Origin: Marmoricola sp.
Lineage (GTDB): Bacteria > Actinomycetota > Actinomycetes > Propionibacteriales > Nocardioidaceae
NCBI GenBank assembly: GCA_025964775.1
Contig: JAOPYE010000012.1
Location: 124,001-188,000 of the forward strand
DNA: 64,000 bases
Direction of reading: 5' to 3'
The notes beneath the pieces were generated by a model. That model was not told the origin of the DNA and made no database searches. It saw only the letters and a program-made list of their open reading frames with translations. The translations under genes and the position numbers were made by a program. Positions 34,863 through 43,240 of this stretch are shown in pieces (position 1 is the first letter of the stretch; each line of letters starts with the position of its first letter).

Positions 34863-35690
34863 ATGACTCCCTCACTGAACGGCAAGGTAGCCGTCGTCAC
34901 CGGCGGCGCACGGGGCATCGGCCTGGCGACCGCGAAAGCGCTCGTCTCGGCAGGTGCGAAGGTCGCCATCGGCGATCTCGACGACGTCGTCCTCAAGGAC
35001 GCTGCGACGACGATCGGAGCCGCGTACTACGCACACCTCGACGTGACCAGCCCCGAGATCTTCCGCGGGTTCCTGGATCAGGTCGAGAAGGAACTCGGCC
35101 CGATCGACATCCTGGTCAACAACGCCGGGATCATGCCGGTCGGTCACCTGCACGAGGAGTCGGAGGAGGTCGCGCGCCGGATCATCGACATCAACGTGTT
35201 CGGCGTGATCACCGGCACCAAGCGCGCCCTGGAGTCGATGCTTCCGCGTCGTGCCGGACACATCGTCAACGTCGCCTCGATGGCAGGCGTCGTCTACGCG
35301 GCGGGCGCTGCGACCTACGTCGCCTCCAAGCACGCGGCACTGGGCTTCACCGAGACTGCCAGGCTCGAGTACGCCAGGAGCGGGGTCGAGTTCACCTCGA
35401 TCCTGCCGATGTTCGTGAACACCGACCTGACGGCCGGCACCAAGGGTGTGCCCGGTGTGAAGACCGTCCAGCCCGAGGACGTCGCCGCGGGGATCATGGA
35501 GGCGCTCGCCAAGCCGTGTGCTCGTGTCTACGTGCCGAAGGCGGGCAAGGCGCTCGCGGGGGCGCAGCACACCATGCCGCGCCGTGCGATGGAGTTCCTC
35601 AACAGCAAGCTCGGTGGCGACTCGGTCTTCCTCGACGCCGTCGACCAGGCCGCCCGCAGCGCCTACGAGGAGCGTGCTCGCCACTCATGA
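34863..35690 (+). CDS. Short-chain dehydrogenase/reductase
   Basis: 275 residues. TGGARGIG (13-20), NNAGIMPVGH and the YVASKHAAL active site are classical SDR features. The pattern GTKRALESMLPRRAGHIVNVAS and the C-terminal long helical tail place it with SDRs of mycobacterial fatty-acid or sterol metabolism. The stop overlaps the FadD start (ATGA), so the dehydrogenase, ligase and acyl-CoA dehydrogenase form one operon. Confidence 0.86.
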   Translation: MTPSLNGKVAVVTGGARGIGLATAKALVSAGAKVAIGDLDDVVLKDAATTIGAAYYAHLDVTSPEIFRGFLDQVEKELGPIDILVNNAGIMPVGHLHEESEEVARRIIDINVFGVITGTKRALESMLPRRAGHIVNVASMAGVVYAAGAATYVASKHAALGFTETARLEYARSGVEFTSILPMFVNTDLTAGTKGVPGVKTVQPEDVAAGIMEALAKPCARVYVPKAGKALAGAQHTMPRRAMEFLNSKLGGDSVFLDAVDQAARSAYEERARHS

Positions 35691-37318
35691 TCACCCCCCT
35701 GAACCTGGTCGGCGATGTCCTCGACCGCGTCGGCCTGGAAGCCATGTCGCTGCGCGAATGCGTGCGCACGGGTCTGCTGCGCGTCGACCCTCCGCACGTG
35801 CTCGCGCGCGGCCTCTGGGGGATGTCCAAGTTCGGCGCGATGGGAGGCGTGCTCTCGATGTCGGCCGCACGCTACCCCGATCGTGTCGCCGTCCTCGACG
35901 AGCTCGGGCCGCTGACCTACGCCGAGCTCGACGAGCGCACCAACGCCCTCGCGAACGCCTGGCTCGACCGCGGGTTCACCCCTGGCGGTGGCATCGCGAT
36001 CCTGGCCCGCAACCACCGCGGGTTCCTCGATGCCGTCTACGCGGCGGCCAAGGTCGGTGCCCGGATCATCCTGCTCAACACCGACTTCGCCGGACCGCAG
36101 ATCACCGAGGTCTGCGCGCGTGAGGGTGTCGACATCCTGGTCCACGACGAGGAGTACGCCGAGATGGTCGGCGGCGTGCGGGCTCCGGTCGGCAAGTTCC
36201 TGGCGTGGAGCGGGACCCGCCGCCCGACTTCGATCGAGACCCTGATCAGCGCGAGCCGGACCGACTCACCGCCGCGCCCCGGCGAGGTCCCCAAGATCAT
36301 CATCCTGACCAGCGGAACCACCGGGACGCCGAAAGGCGCCCAGCGCGCCGAGCCGCGCTCACTGGCCCCGATGGGCGGCTTGTTCGCCAAGGTGCCGTAC
36401 CGCAGCGGTGAGGTGATGGAGTGCTGCGCGCCGATGTTCCACGCCCTCGGCTTCGCGCAGGCGATCCTGGCGGCCGGGCTCGGCCACACCCTGGTCATCC
36501 GCCGGTACTTCGATCCGGCAACCGTGCTGGCCAGCGTGTCGACGAACGGGGTCACCACGATGATCGTGGTCCCCGTGATGCTTCAGCGGATGATGGACCT
36601 GGGTCCCGAGGCTCGCGCGGGTCTGGACCTGAGCAGTCTGCGGATCGTGTTCGTGGCCGGCTCCCAGCTCGGCGCCGATCTGTGTACCCGGGTCACCGAG
36701 GCGTTCGGTCCGGTGGTCTACAACCTGTACGGCTCCACGGAAGTGGCCTACGCCACGATCGGGACGCCGGCCGAGCTCGCGATGGCGCCCGGCAGCGTCG
36801 GCAGCGTCGTGGCCGGGACCACCGTCCGCATCCTCGACGACGAGGGACGTGAGGTGCCGACCGGGGTGACCGGGCGGATCTTCGTGGCCAACGGGATCCA
36901 GTTCACCGGATACACCGGGGGCGGTGGCAAGGAGGTCATCGCCGGACTGATGTCCTCGGGCGACGTCGGTCACTTCGACGACAAAGGGCTGCTCTTCATC
37001 GACGGGCGCGACGACGACATGATCGTCTCGGGCGGTGAGAACCTGTTCCCCGGCGAGGTCGAGGAACTCCTGGCAGCGCATCCCGGCATCGTCGAGGTGT
37101 CAGCGATCGGGGTCCCGGACGAGACGTTCGGGATGCGGCTGCACGCGTTCGTCGTACGGCGCGATACCGCGCTGACCGAGGACGAGGTGAAGGACCACGT
37201 GAAGTCGAACCTGGCCCGTTTCAAGGTCCCGCGCGAGGTCACCTTCCTCGACGAGCTGCCCCGCAACCCCACCGGCAAGGTCCTGAAGCGTCAACTAGCG
37301 GAAGAAGCGACCCGATGA
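35687..37318 (+). CDS. fadD: Acyl-CoA synthetase (FadD, AMP-dependent ligase)
   Basis: 543 residues. The AMP-binding P-loop ILTSGTTGTPKGA, YGSTEVAYATIG, the GDVGHFDDKGLLFIDGR hinge region and the C-terminal catalytic Lys in NPTGKVLKRQL are all present. It activates a carboxylic acid as its CoA thioester through an acyl-adenylate. An N-terminal stretch of about 65 residues precedes the adenylation fold. Coupled to the SDR upstream and the acyl-CoA dehydrogenase downstream by 4-base overlaps. Confidence 0.9.
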   Translation: MITPLNLVGDVLDRVGLEAMSLRECVRTGLLRVDPPHVLARGLWGMSKFGAMGGVLSMSAARYPDRVAVLDELGPLTYAELDERTNALANAWLDRGFTPGGGIAILARNHRGFLDAVYAAAKVGARIILLNTDFAGPQITEVCAREGVDILVHDEEYAEMVGGVRAPVGKFLAWSGTRRPTSIETLISASRTDSPPRPGEVPKIIILTSGTTGTPKGAQRAEPRSLAPMGGLFAKVPYRSGEVMECCAPMFHALGFAQAILAAGLGHTLVIRRYFDPATVLASVSTNGVTTMIVVPVMLQRMMDLGPEARAGLDLSSLRIVFVAGSQLGADLCTRVTEAFGPVVYNLYGSTEVAYATIGTPAELAMAPGSVGSVVAGTTVRILDDEGREVPTGVTGRIFVANGIQFTGYTGGGGKEVIAGLMSSGDVGHFDDKGLLFIDGRDDDMIVSGGENLFPGEVEELLAAHPGIVEVSAIGVPDETFGMRLHAFVVRRDTALTEDEVKDHVKSNLARFKVPREVTFLDELPRNPTGKVLKRQLAEEATR

Positions 37319-38547
37319 TCGAGTGGTCCGAGACCGACCTCGCCATCCGCGAGGCCGTCCGTGAGTTCATCGACAAGGAGATCCGTCCGCACGTCGACGA
37401 GCTCGAGACCGGGGCGATGGCGCCGTACGCCATCATCCGGAAGCTGTTCGCGGCCTTCGGCATGGACGCGATGGCCGCAGACGCCCTCAAGAAGCGGCTC
37501 GAGAGAGAGCGCGAGCCGCGCGAACCCCGGGAACCTCGCGCTGGTGAGGAGCCGGCCTCGGACGGGATGGAGTCGATGGCGGCGGTCGTGGTCAGCGAGA
37601 TCGCGGGTGTCAGCCTCGGTGTGGTTGCGGCGATCGGCGTCTCGCTGGGCCTCGCGGTCTCGACGATCCAGTCGAAGGGCACCCTGGCGCAGAAGGAACG
37701 CTGGCTCCCCAAGCTGGTCACCTTCGAGCACGTCGGTGCCTGGGCGATCACCGAGCCGGAGTCCGGCTCGGATGCCTTCGGCGGCATGAGGACCACCGTG
37801 AGGCGCGATGGTGACGACTACATCCTCAAGGGCCAGAAGACCTTCATCACCAACGGTCCCGACGCCGACGTGATCGTGGTGTACGCCAAGCTCGACCAGG
37901 GGGATGAGACCCCGATGCGGGACCGCAAGGTCCTCACGTTCGTGCTGGAGAAGGGGATGCCCGGTCTGATCCAGTCGAAGCCGTTCAAGAAGATGGGCAT
38001 GATGAGCTCGCCCACCGGTGAGCTCACCTTCGACGGCGTACGGCTCACCCGGGACCACCTGCTCGGCGAGACCGAGGACACCAGTGGGGGCGACGGGCGC
38101 GACAGCGCCCGGGCGAGCTTCACGGCGGAGCGGATGGGCGTGGCGATCCTGTCGCTGGGCATCATCAACGAGTGCCAGCGGCTGTGCATCGACTACGCGA
38201 AGAGCCGTGAGCTCTGGGGCAAGCCGATCGGCGACTTCCAGCTCATCCAGCTCAAGCTGGCCAAGATGGAGGTGGCCCGGATCAACGTGCAGAACATGGT
38301 GTTCAGCTCGCTCGAGCACGCACGAGCCGGCAAGCCGCTGACGTTGACCGAGGCCTCGGCGATGAAGTGGTACTCCTCGGAGGCGGCCACCGACGTGGCG
38401 ATGGACGCGGTCCAGCTCTTCGGCGGCAACGGCTACATGGCCGAGTACCGGGTCGAGCAGCTGGCGCGGGACGCCAAGTCGTTGATGATCTATGCAGGGT
38501 CGAACGAGATCCAGATCACGCACGTCGCCAAGGGGCTGCTTGCGTAG
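37315..38547 (+). CDS. fadE: Acyl-CoA dehydrogenase with charged insertion
   Basis: 410 residues. AITEPESGSDAFGGM, GQKTFITNG and the C-terminus IYAGSNEIQITHVAKGLLA mark the family. The catalytic Glu of medium-chain enzymes is replaced by Ala in YAGS. The Glu in TAERMGVAIL is in the long-chain-type position. Residues about 58-84 form an unusual Arg/Glu/Pro-rich insert (EREREPREPREPR) between N-terminal helices. It is the last gene of the SDR-FadD operon. Confidence 0.88.
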   Translation: MIEWSETDLAIREAVREFIDKEIRPHVDELETGAMAPYAIIRKLFAAFGMDAMAADALKKRLEREREPREPREPRAGEEPASDGMESMAAVVVSEIAGVSLGVVAAIGVSLGLAVSTIQSKGTLAQKERWLPKLVTFEHVGAWAITEPESGSDAFGGMRTTVRRDGDDYILKGQKTFITNGPDADVIVVYAKLDQGDETPMRDRKVLTFVLEKGMPGLIQSKPFKKMGMMSSPTGELTFDGVRLTRDHLLGETEDTSGGDGRDSARASFTAERMGVAILSLGIINECQRLCIDYAKSRELWGKPIGDFQLIQLKLAKMEVARINVQNMVFSSLEHARAGKPLTLTEASAMKWYSSEAATDVAMDAVQLFGGNGYMAEYRVEQLARDAKSLMIYAGSNEIQITHVAKGLLA

Positions 38548-38552
38548 CGATG

Positions 38553-38894
38553 TCAGGTCCGGTTGAACGCGACGGCCTCGAGGACCAGTTCCTTGAACGC
38601 GGCGTCGTTCAGCGTGTCGCCCTCGAACGTGTCGAGCGCGCGCCGGGTGGCGCCGTCCAGGCTCGAGTTGAAGAGCTGGCCCGGGTCCGGGAGCGAGGCA
38701 CCCTGGGAGAAGGTCACCTTCACCTTGTCCTTGTAGGTCTCGACGGTGCAGATCAACCCGGAGCAGGAGAACGTGGGTACGCCGTCGGGGTTGGACGCCT
38801 TGCGCCATTTCGCCTCTTCGAGAGCCTCGGGCTCGGCCTCGAAGATGAGCGCGCGGATGTGGTCGACGAGGTCGGATCGCCAGTCAGCAGCCAT
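38553..38894 (-). CDS. DUF1801-like small protein
   Basis: 113 residues. The layout (RALIFEAEPEALEEAKWRKA, FSCSGLICTVETYKDKVKV, FNSSLDGATRRALD) matches the YdhG/DUF1801 family, whose structure resembles frataxin-like or iron-chaperone folds. The role here is unknown. It is convergent with the acyl-CoA dehydrogenase, 5 bases away. Confidence 0.75.
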   Translation of the reverse strand: MAADWRSDLVDHIRALIFEAEPEALEEAKWRKASNPDGVPTFSCSGLICTVETYKDKVKVTFSQGASLPDPGQLFNSSLDGATRRALDTFEGDTLNDAAFKELVLEAVAFNRT

Positions 38895-38932
38895 GGGCCG
38901 ACCCTACCGATCGTGAACCAACCCTGCCTGCC

Positions 38933-39091
38933 TCAGGCCTGCGGGCGCGGCTCACCGTCGTCGTCGGTTTCGCGCGTGCCCGCGGCGTGCACGACCCGGA
39001 TCCCGGCCTTGAGCTCGGCCATGGTCCTGTCGGCCCGAGCCTGCGCGGTGTCTCCCTCTCGCCGCTGGCGCGGCACTACCGGTGTGGTCAC
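38933..39091 (-). CDS. Possible small hypothetical protein
   Basis: 52 residues from the GTG at 39091; an in-frame stop lies two codons upstream. It contains EGDTAQARADRTMAELKAGI and a charged tail ending in EPRPQA. The codon bias is fair. GAGG sits about 10-13 bases before the start. No homology is recognisable, and it may be chance in an otherwise empty 260-base gap between the DUF1801 gene and the hydrolase. Confidence 0.3.
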   Translation of the reverse strand: MTTPVVPRQRREGDTAQARADRTMAELKAGIRVVHAAGTRETDDDGEPRPQA

Positions 39092-39153
39092 TGGTCAAGG
39101 ATCCCTCGCTGTGGCGCTCGGCGCACGTGGAGGTCTAGTCCGATCGTGCCGAG

Positions 39154-40242
39154 CTACGCCGGGTGGGCGTCGAGGAAGTCGTCGATCAGGGCCCAGGTGG
39201 TTGCGCGCGCCGAGCCGCCGGCGAGCACACCGAGGTGGCCGCCGGGAGCGGTTTCCAGGCGTACGTCGGGCGAGTTCGGCAGGATCTCGCCGACCTGGTG
39301 GGCGACCGCCACCGGGACGAGAACGTCGCTGGTGCCGGCGATGTTCATCACTGGCACCGTGATGTCGGCGAGGTGCACGACCTTGTTCGGGCCGTGGATG
39401 ATGCCGGTCGCGAGCTCGTTCTTCAGCGCCAGGCGTTGATACGCCTGCAGGGTCGCCCGTCCGGGGTAGGCGAGCATGTTGTTCATCAGGCCGTCGACCG
39501 CCTCGATGTGCCCGAGGAACTCGCGGTCGTCGCGGTACTTGAACAGGGTCAACGGTTTCTTCACGTAGGTGGCGACCGAGGTGAGCTTGAATGCCGGGCC
39601 GACGATCCTGGCCGGCACGCCGCCCATCGCCTGGACCACGCCGCCCAGCAGGTTCCCGCCGGTGACCTTGCCGAGCATCCGCACCGGGGCCAGCATGGGG
39701 TTCTTGCTCAGGTCGAACGGGCTGGCCACCATCGCCACGGCATTGACGGGCAGGTCCTCGTGCGCGGCGGTCGCCATCAACGCGATGAGCCCACCCATGC
39801 ACCAGCCGACCAGGTTCACCGGTGAGCCGTCGTTGTCCTCGGAGACCTTGCGGACCGCTGGGGCGACCACGTCGTTGATGAAGAACTCGAGACCGAGGTC
39901 CTTGTCGTCGTACGACATCGCGCCGTAGTCGACCAGGTAGGTGGGGCGCCCGGCCTCGACGAAGTGCTCGGTCATCGAGCAACCGCGCCGCAGGTCGAAG
40001 CAGGTCGCCTGCGAGCCCAGTGGCGGCACCATCAGCACCGGCAGGCCAGGTGTGAAATCGGAAGGGCGTACGACGTCAGCCGGGTGGTACCGGTGGAGCG
40101 TCGCCTTGTGACCGTCGTCGATCACGTCGGACGGCATCCGGGTCGTGTCGGCGATCCCGCCCTTGACCAGGAAGTCGTACAGGTTGGCGACGGCCTGGCG
40201 GCGTTGCTCGAGCGTGCGGCGCGGATCGAAGATCGAGCTCAT
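39154..40242 (-). CDS. PHA synthase-like alpha/beta hydrolase with Cys nucleophile
   Basis: 362 residues from the ATG at 40242, which overlaps the TetR stop (ATGA). GWCMGG with Cys148 is the lipase-box variant GxCxG of polyhydroxyalkanoate synthases. PLGSQATCFDLR, the Asp in SDVLVP and the His in GGHLGVL complete a PhaC-like triad. It is close in size to class III PhaC (about 355 residues). No phasin, PhaE or PhaAB genes are nearby, so a transacylase or hydrolase role near the mce operon is also possible. Confidence 0.72.
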   Translation of the reverse strand: MSSIFDPRRTLEQRRQAVANLYDFLVKGGIADTTRMPSDVIDDGHKATLHRYHPADVVRPSDFTPGLPVLMVPPLGSQATCFDLRRGCSMTEHFVEAGRPTYLVDYGAMSYDDKDLGLEFFINDVVAPAVRKVSEDNDGSPVNLVGWCMGGLIALMATAAHEDLPVNAVAMVASPFDLSKNPMLAPVRMLGKVTGGNLLGGVVQAMGGVPARIVGPAFKLTSVATYVKKPLTLFKYRDDREFLGHIEAVDGLMNNMLAYPGRATLQAYQRLALKNELATGIIHGPNKVVHLADITVPVMNIAGTSDVLVPVAVAHQVGEILPNSPDVRLETAPGGHLGVLAGGSARATTWALIDDFLDAHPA

Positions 40243-41423
40243 TGCTGGAGTATCCAGCACAGCTCCGAGACGTCCTCGCGGAAGCCGGGCCGGTCGCGGA
40301 GGTACGACGTCCGGACGACCGAGTTTGCCATCATTTGCGCGGCTTGCACCTTGATCCGCGACACCGTCAGGTCCTCGTCCGGCCGGATCTTCTGGACCAG
40401 TCCGACCCATTGCGCGATGTAGCCGAGCTGGGCTCGTTGGGCGAAGTCGCCGTACTCGGGTCCCAGGTGCCGCGACTCGGCGATCAGGTTCGTGATCACG
40501 TCGCTGTTGTCCACGGTCAGGTCGACGTACGAGTCCGAGACCTGCCGCAGCACCTGTTCCGGTGTCGTACCGGACTCGACGGCATCGGCGAGCGCCTCCT
40601 GCAGCATCGCGTAGCCGCGGCCCAGCGACTCCCACAACAGCGCCTGCTTGCTCGGGAAGTGGTGGTAGATGCTTGGTCCGGCCATGCCGACCGCTGCCCC
40701 GATGTCATCGAGGCTGACCGCGTCGAAGCCGTCCCGGGCGAACAGGACAGTGGCGGTCCGGCTGATCTGGTCGCGTCGGCTCTCCGGCTCGGGCGCCGCC
40801 CGCTCAGCAGGGGGTGCGGCTGCGGTCACCGGGAAGTCGTAGGACAGCACCCGCAGTGCCAGGCCGGCCAGCAGATCCTCGAAGTGCTCGGACGTCGGCG
40901 CGAGCCGGTGGAACGAGATGCTGCTCATCGCGTTGACCCCGGCGGAGGCCAGGAAAGCCGCCTGCTCCCGGCACAGCTCCGGCCTGATCTGCTGCAGCGT
41001 CTCCGCCAGGGTCCCGATCGCTCCACGCAGTCGCCCACGCAGGACTGATCGCTGCGAGTCGGCCAGGTTGCGGGCCTCGCGCTGCCACAGGACGCCCAGC
41101 GGACGGTAGGTCAGCGCTGTGCGTGCTGCGATCCGGGCGATCCCGTCGAGATCACGCGACGGCAGGTCCTCGACCATCGCACCGAAGGCGTCGACGATCT
41201 CGTCGATCGCGGCGTAGAGCAGGTCGGCCTTGCCGGCGAAGTGCCGGTAGAGCGCCGAAGGCCCGACATTCACCGAGTGCGCGACGTCGGCGACCGAGAC
41301 CTGTTCGTAGCCACGCTCGTAGAACAGCCTCGCAGCGGCGGTCCGGATCTGGGCACGACGGTTTCGAGGGCGCGTACCGCGCGCAGGAGGCGGTACGAGC
41401 AGACCGTCAACCGGTGTGACCAT
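40239..41423 (-). CDS. TetR-family regulator with two TetR domains
   Basis: 394 residues from the ATG at 41423, with GAGAGGA 7 bases upstream. Two complete TetR N-terminal HTH domains are present: RTAAARLFYERGYEQVSVAD/VGPSALYRHFAGKADLL near residue 30, and SRTATVLFARDGFDAVSLDD/AGPSIYHHFPSKQALL near residue 225, each followed by a helical ligand-binding half. Tandem TetR proteins of about 400 residues occur in actinobacteria. It is divergent from the mce operon and faces the long palindrome at 41484-41530, its likely operator. Confidence 0.85.
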   Translation of the reverse strand: MVTPVDGLLVPPPARGTRPRNRRAQIRTAAARLFYERGYEQVSVADVAHSVNVGPSALYRHFAGKADLLYAAIDEIVDAFGAMVEDLPSRDLDGIARIAARTALTYRPLGVLWQREARNLADSQRSVLRGRLRGAIGTLAETLQQIRPELCREQAAFLASAGVNAMSSISFHRLAPTSEHFEDLLAGLALRVLSYDFPVTAAAPPAERAAPEPESRRDQISRTATVLFARDGFDAVSLDDIGAAVGMAGPSIYHHFPSKQALLWESLGRGYAMLQEALADAVESGTTPEQVLRQVSDSYVDLTVDNSDVITNLIAESRHLGPEYGDFAQRAQLGYIAQWVGLVQKIRPDEDLTVSRIKVQAAQMMANSVVRTSYLRDRPGFREDVSELCWILQQ

Positions 41424-41483
41424 GACCACATCCTCTCGTGATCGTTGGTGTTGCAGACCGGTCTCCGGATGCCGTGACGAAGG

Positions 41484-41530
41484 CTAGTCAGGATTCACTT
41501 AGTGTGGCACGATAAGTGAATCGTGACTAG
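41484..41530. promoter_or_regulatory. Long palindrome between TetR gene and mce operon
   Basis: CTAGTCA (41484-41490) and GATTCACTTA (41492-41501) are mirrored by TAAGTGAATC (41513-41522) and TGACTAG (41524-41530). The arms are 18 bases with one mismatch around an 11-base centre. GATACT at 41545-41550 may be the mce -10 box, which would put the palindrome across or just upstream of its -35. A repressor operator is the probable role. Confidence 0.65.
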
Positions 41531-41576
41531 TTTGATCGCGGGAACGATACTCACCAATCGTCAGGAGTGGGGCTCG

Positions 41577-42368
41577 ATGGCGACTCAGCAGGCAGTGCTT
41601 CGCACCCTGTCGCGTCCGCTCGTGCCCATCGGAGACCTTTTCGGGTTCGCACTCGACGTGCTCAAGGAGCTCTTCGTCCGCCCGTTCCAGTGGCGCGAGT
41701 TCTTCGACCAGTCCTGGTTCGTCACCCGGGTCTCGCTGCTGCCGATCTGCGCCATCACGATCCCGTTCGGGGCTGTCCTCTCCCTGCAGATCGGCTCGCT
41801 GTTCAACCAGCTCGGTGCGCAGTCCTTCACCGGGGCCGTCGCCGTGATCGGCATCGTCCAGCAGGCCGCCCCGATCGCGACCGTCAGCATCGTCGCCGGA
41901 GCTGCCGGAACAGCGGTGGCCGCCGATCTGGGCGCGCGCAAGATCCGCGAAGAGCTGGACGCGATGGAGGTCCTCGGCATCTCGGTCATCCAGCGCCTCG
42001 TCGTGCCGCGGGTGCTCGCGATCGCCTTCATCGCCGTTCTGCTCAACGGCGTCGCCACCCTGGTCGGCGTCATCGGGGGGTACGTGTTCAACGTGCTGGT
42101 GCAGGGTGGGTCCCCTGGCGCCTACGTGCACGCGTTCACCGCGCTGGCCCAGCTTCCGGATCTGTACGTCGGCGAGGTCAAGGCCTTCGTGTTCGGGATC
42201 GTCGCCGGGATCGTCGCCTGCCACCAGGGGATCCGCGCCAAGGGTGGACCACAAGGCGTCGGCAACGGCGTCAACCAGTCCGTGGTCGTCTCGTTCGTCC
42301 TCCTCTTCGTGGTGAACACGGTCCTGACCGTCGTCTACTACCAGATCGTCCCGCCGAAGGGATTCTGA
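41577..42368 (+). CDS. yrbEA: Mce-system YrbE permease A (MlaE family)
   Basis: 263 residues from the ATG at 41577, with AGGAG 9 bases upstream; an in-frame GTG at 41523 lies inside the palindrome and is unlikely. About five to six membrane segments. The MlaE-family EExDAMEVLGI segment (REELDAMEVLGISVIQRL) and the conserved end GGPQGVGNGVNQSVV are seen. With YrbEB it forms the inner-membrane permease of an mce lipid importer, energised by an MceG ATPase encoded elsewhere. The stop overlaps the yrbEB start (TGATG). Confidence 0.92.
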   Translation: MATQQAVLRTLSRPLVPIGDLFGFALDVLKELFVRPFQWREFFDQSWFVTRVSLLPICAITIPFGAVLSLQIGSLFNQLGAQSFTGAVAVIGIVQQAAPIATVSIVAGAAGTAVAADLGARKIREELDAMEVLGISVIQRLVVPRVLAIAFIAVLLNGVATLVGVIGGYVFNVLVQGGSPGAYVHAFTALAQLPDLYVGEVKAFVFGIVAGIVACHQGIRAKGGPQGVGNGVNQSVVVSFVLLFVVNTVLTVVYYQIVPPKGF

Positions 42369-43234
42369 TGACGCTCGTACGACAGCCGGTCGAACCTGTC
42401 CGAGAGCCCGGCCCCCTGGCCAGGGCGTGGCAGTCGACGTACAACGCGCTCAGCGACCTCGGCGACCAGGTCGAGTTCTACGGCCAGGCACTGATCGGCA
42501 TCCCGAAGGTCCTGGCCCGCTACCGGCGCGAGGTCCTCCGGCTGCTCGCCGAGGTCGCCCTCGGGCGCGGCGCGCTGGTCCTGGTCGCGGGCACGCTCGG
42601 CATCATCGTGTTCGAGGTGCTCGCCGTCGGCAGCGTGGTCGGTCTGGTCGGCTACCAGGGCCTCAAGCAGGTGGGCATCCAGCCGTACGTGGGCTTCCTG
42701 TCGGCGTACTTCAACACCCGAGAGGTCGCCCCACTGGTGGCGTCCAACGCGCTGGTGGCCACCGTCGGTGCCGGCTTCACCGCCCAGCTCGGCGCGATGC
42801 GGATCTCCGAGGAGATCGACGCCGTCGAGGTGATGGCGATCCCGTCGATCCCGTACCTGGTCAGCACCCGGGTGATCGCCGCGTTCATCGCGGTGATCCC
42901 GCTCTACTTCGTGGGCCTGATCGGCACCTACGCAGCCACCCAGGCCGTCTCGATCCACTACTACGGGTTGACCGGTGGCACCTACGACCACTACTTCAAC
43001 CTCTTCCTGCCGCCGATCGACGTTCTCTACTCGTTCATCAAGGTGCTGGTGTTCGCGGTCATCCTGACGATGATCTGCTGCTACTACGGCTTCACGGCCA
43101 AGGGCGGTCCCGCCGGGGTGGGCGTCGCGGTCGGCCGCGCCGTCCGGCTCTCGCTGGTGATCATCGTGATCGCTGACTTCTTCCTCAGCCTGGCGCTGTG
43201 GGGCTCGACGACGACGGTTCGGATCGCGGGCTGA
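42368..43234 (+). CDS. yrbEB: Mce-system YrbE permease B (MlaE family)
   Basis: 288 residues with an N-terminal amphipathic region and about five membrane segments. GAMRISEEIDAVEVMAIPSI is the MlaE signature and GGPAGVGVAVGRAVR the C-terminal one. It is the second permease half. Six bases separate it from mceA. Confidence 0.92.
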   Translation: MTLVRQPVEPVREPGPLARAWQSTYNALSDLGDQVEFYGQALIGIPKVLARYRREVLRLLAEVALGRGALVLVAGTLGIIVFEVLAVGSVVGLVGYQGLKQVGIQPYVGFLSAYFNTREVAPLVASNALVATVGAGFTAQLGAMRISEEIDAVEVMAIPSIPYLVSTRVIAAFIAVIPLYFVGLIGTYAATQAVSIHYYGLTGGTYDHYFNLFLPPIDVLYSFIKVLVFAVILTMICCYYGFTAKGGPAGVGVAVGRAVRLSLVIIVIADFFLSLALWGSTTTVRIAG

Positions 43235-43240
43235 CCTGTC

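Noticed and set aside
41523-41576. GTG start of yrbEA at 41523
   Set aside because: It lies within the palindrome and lacks a ribosome-binding site; the ATG at 41577 has AGGAG at the right distance and gives the usual protein length.
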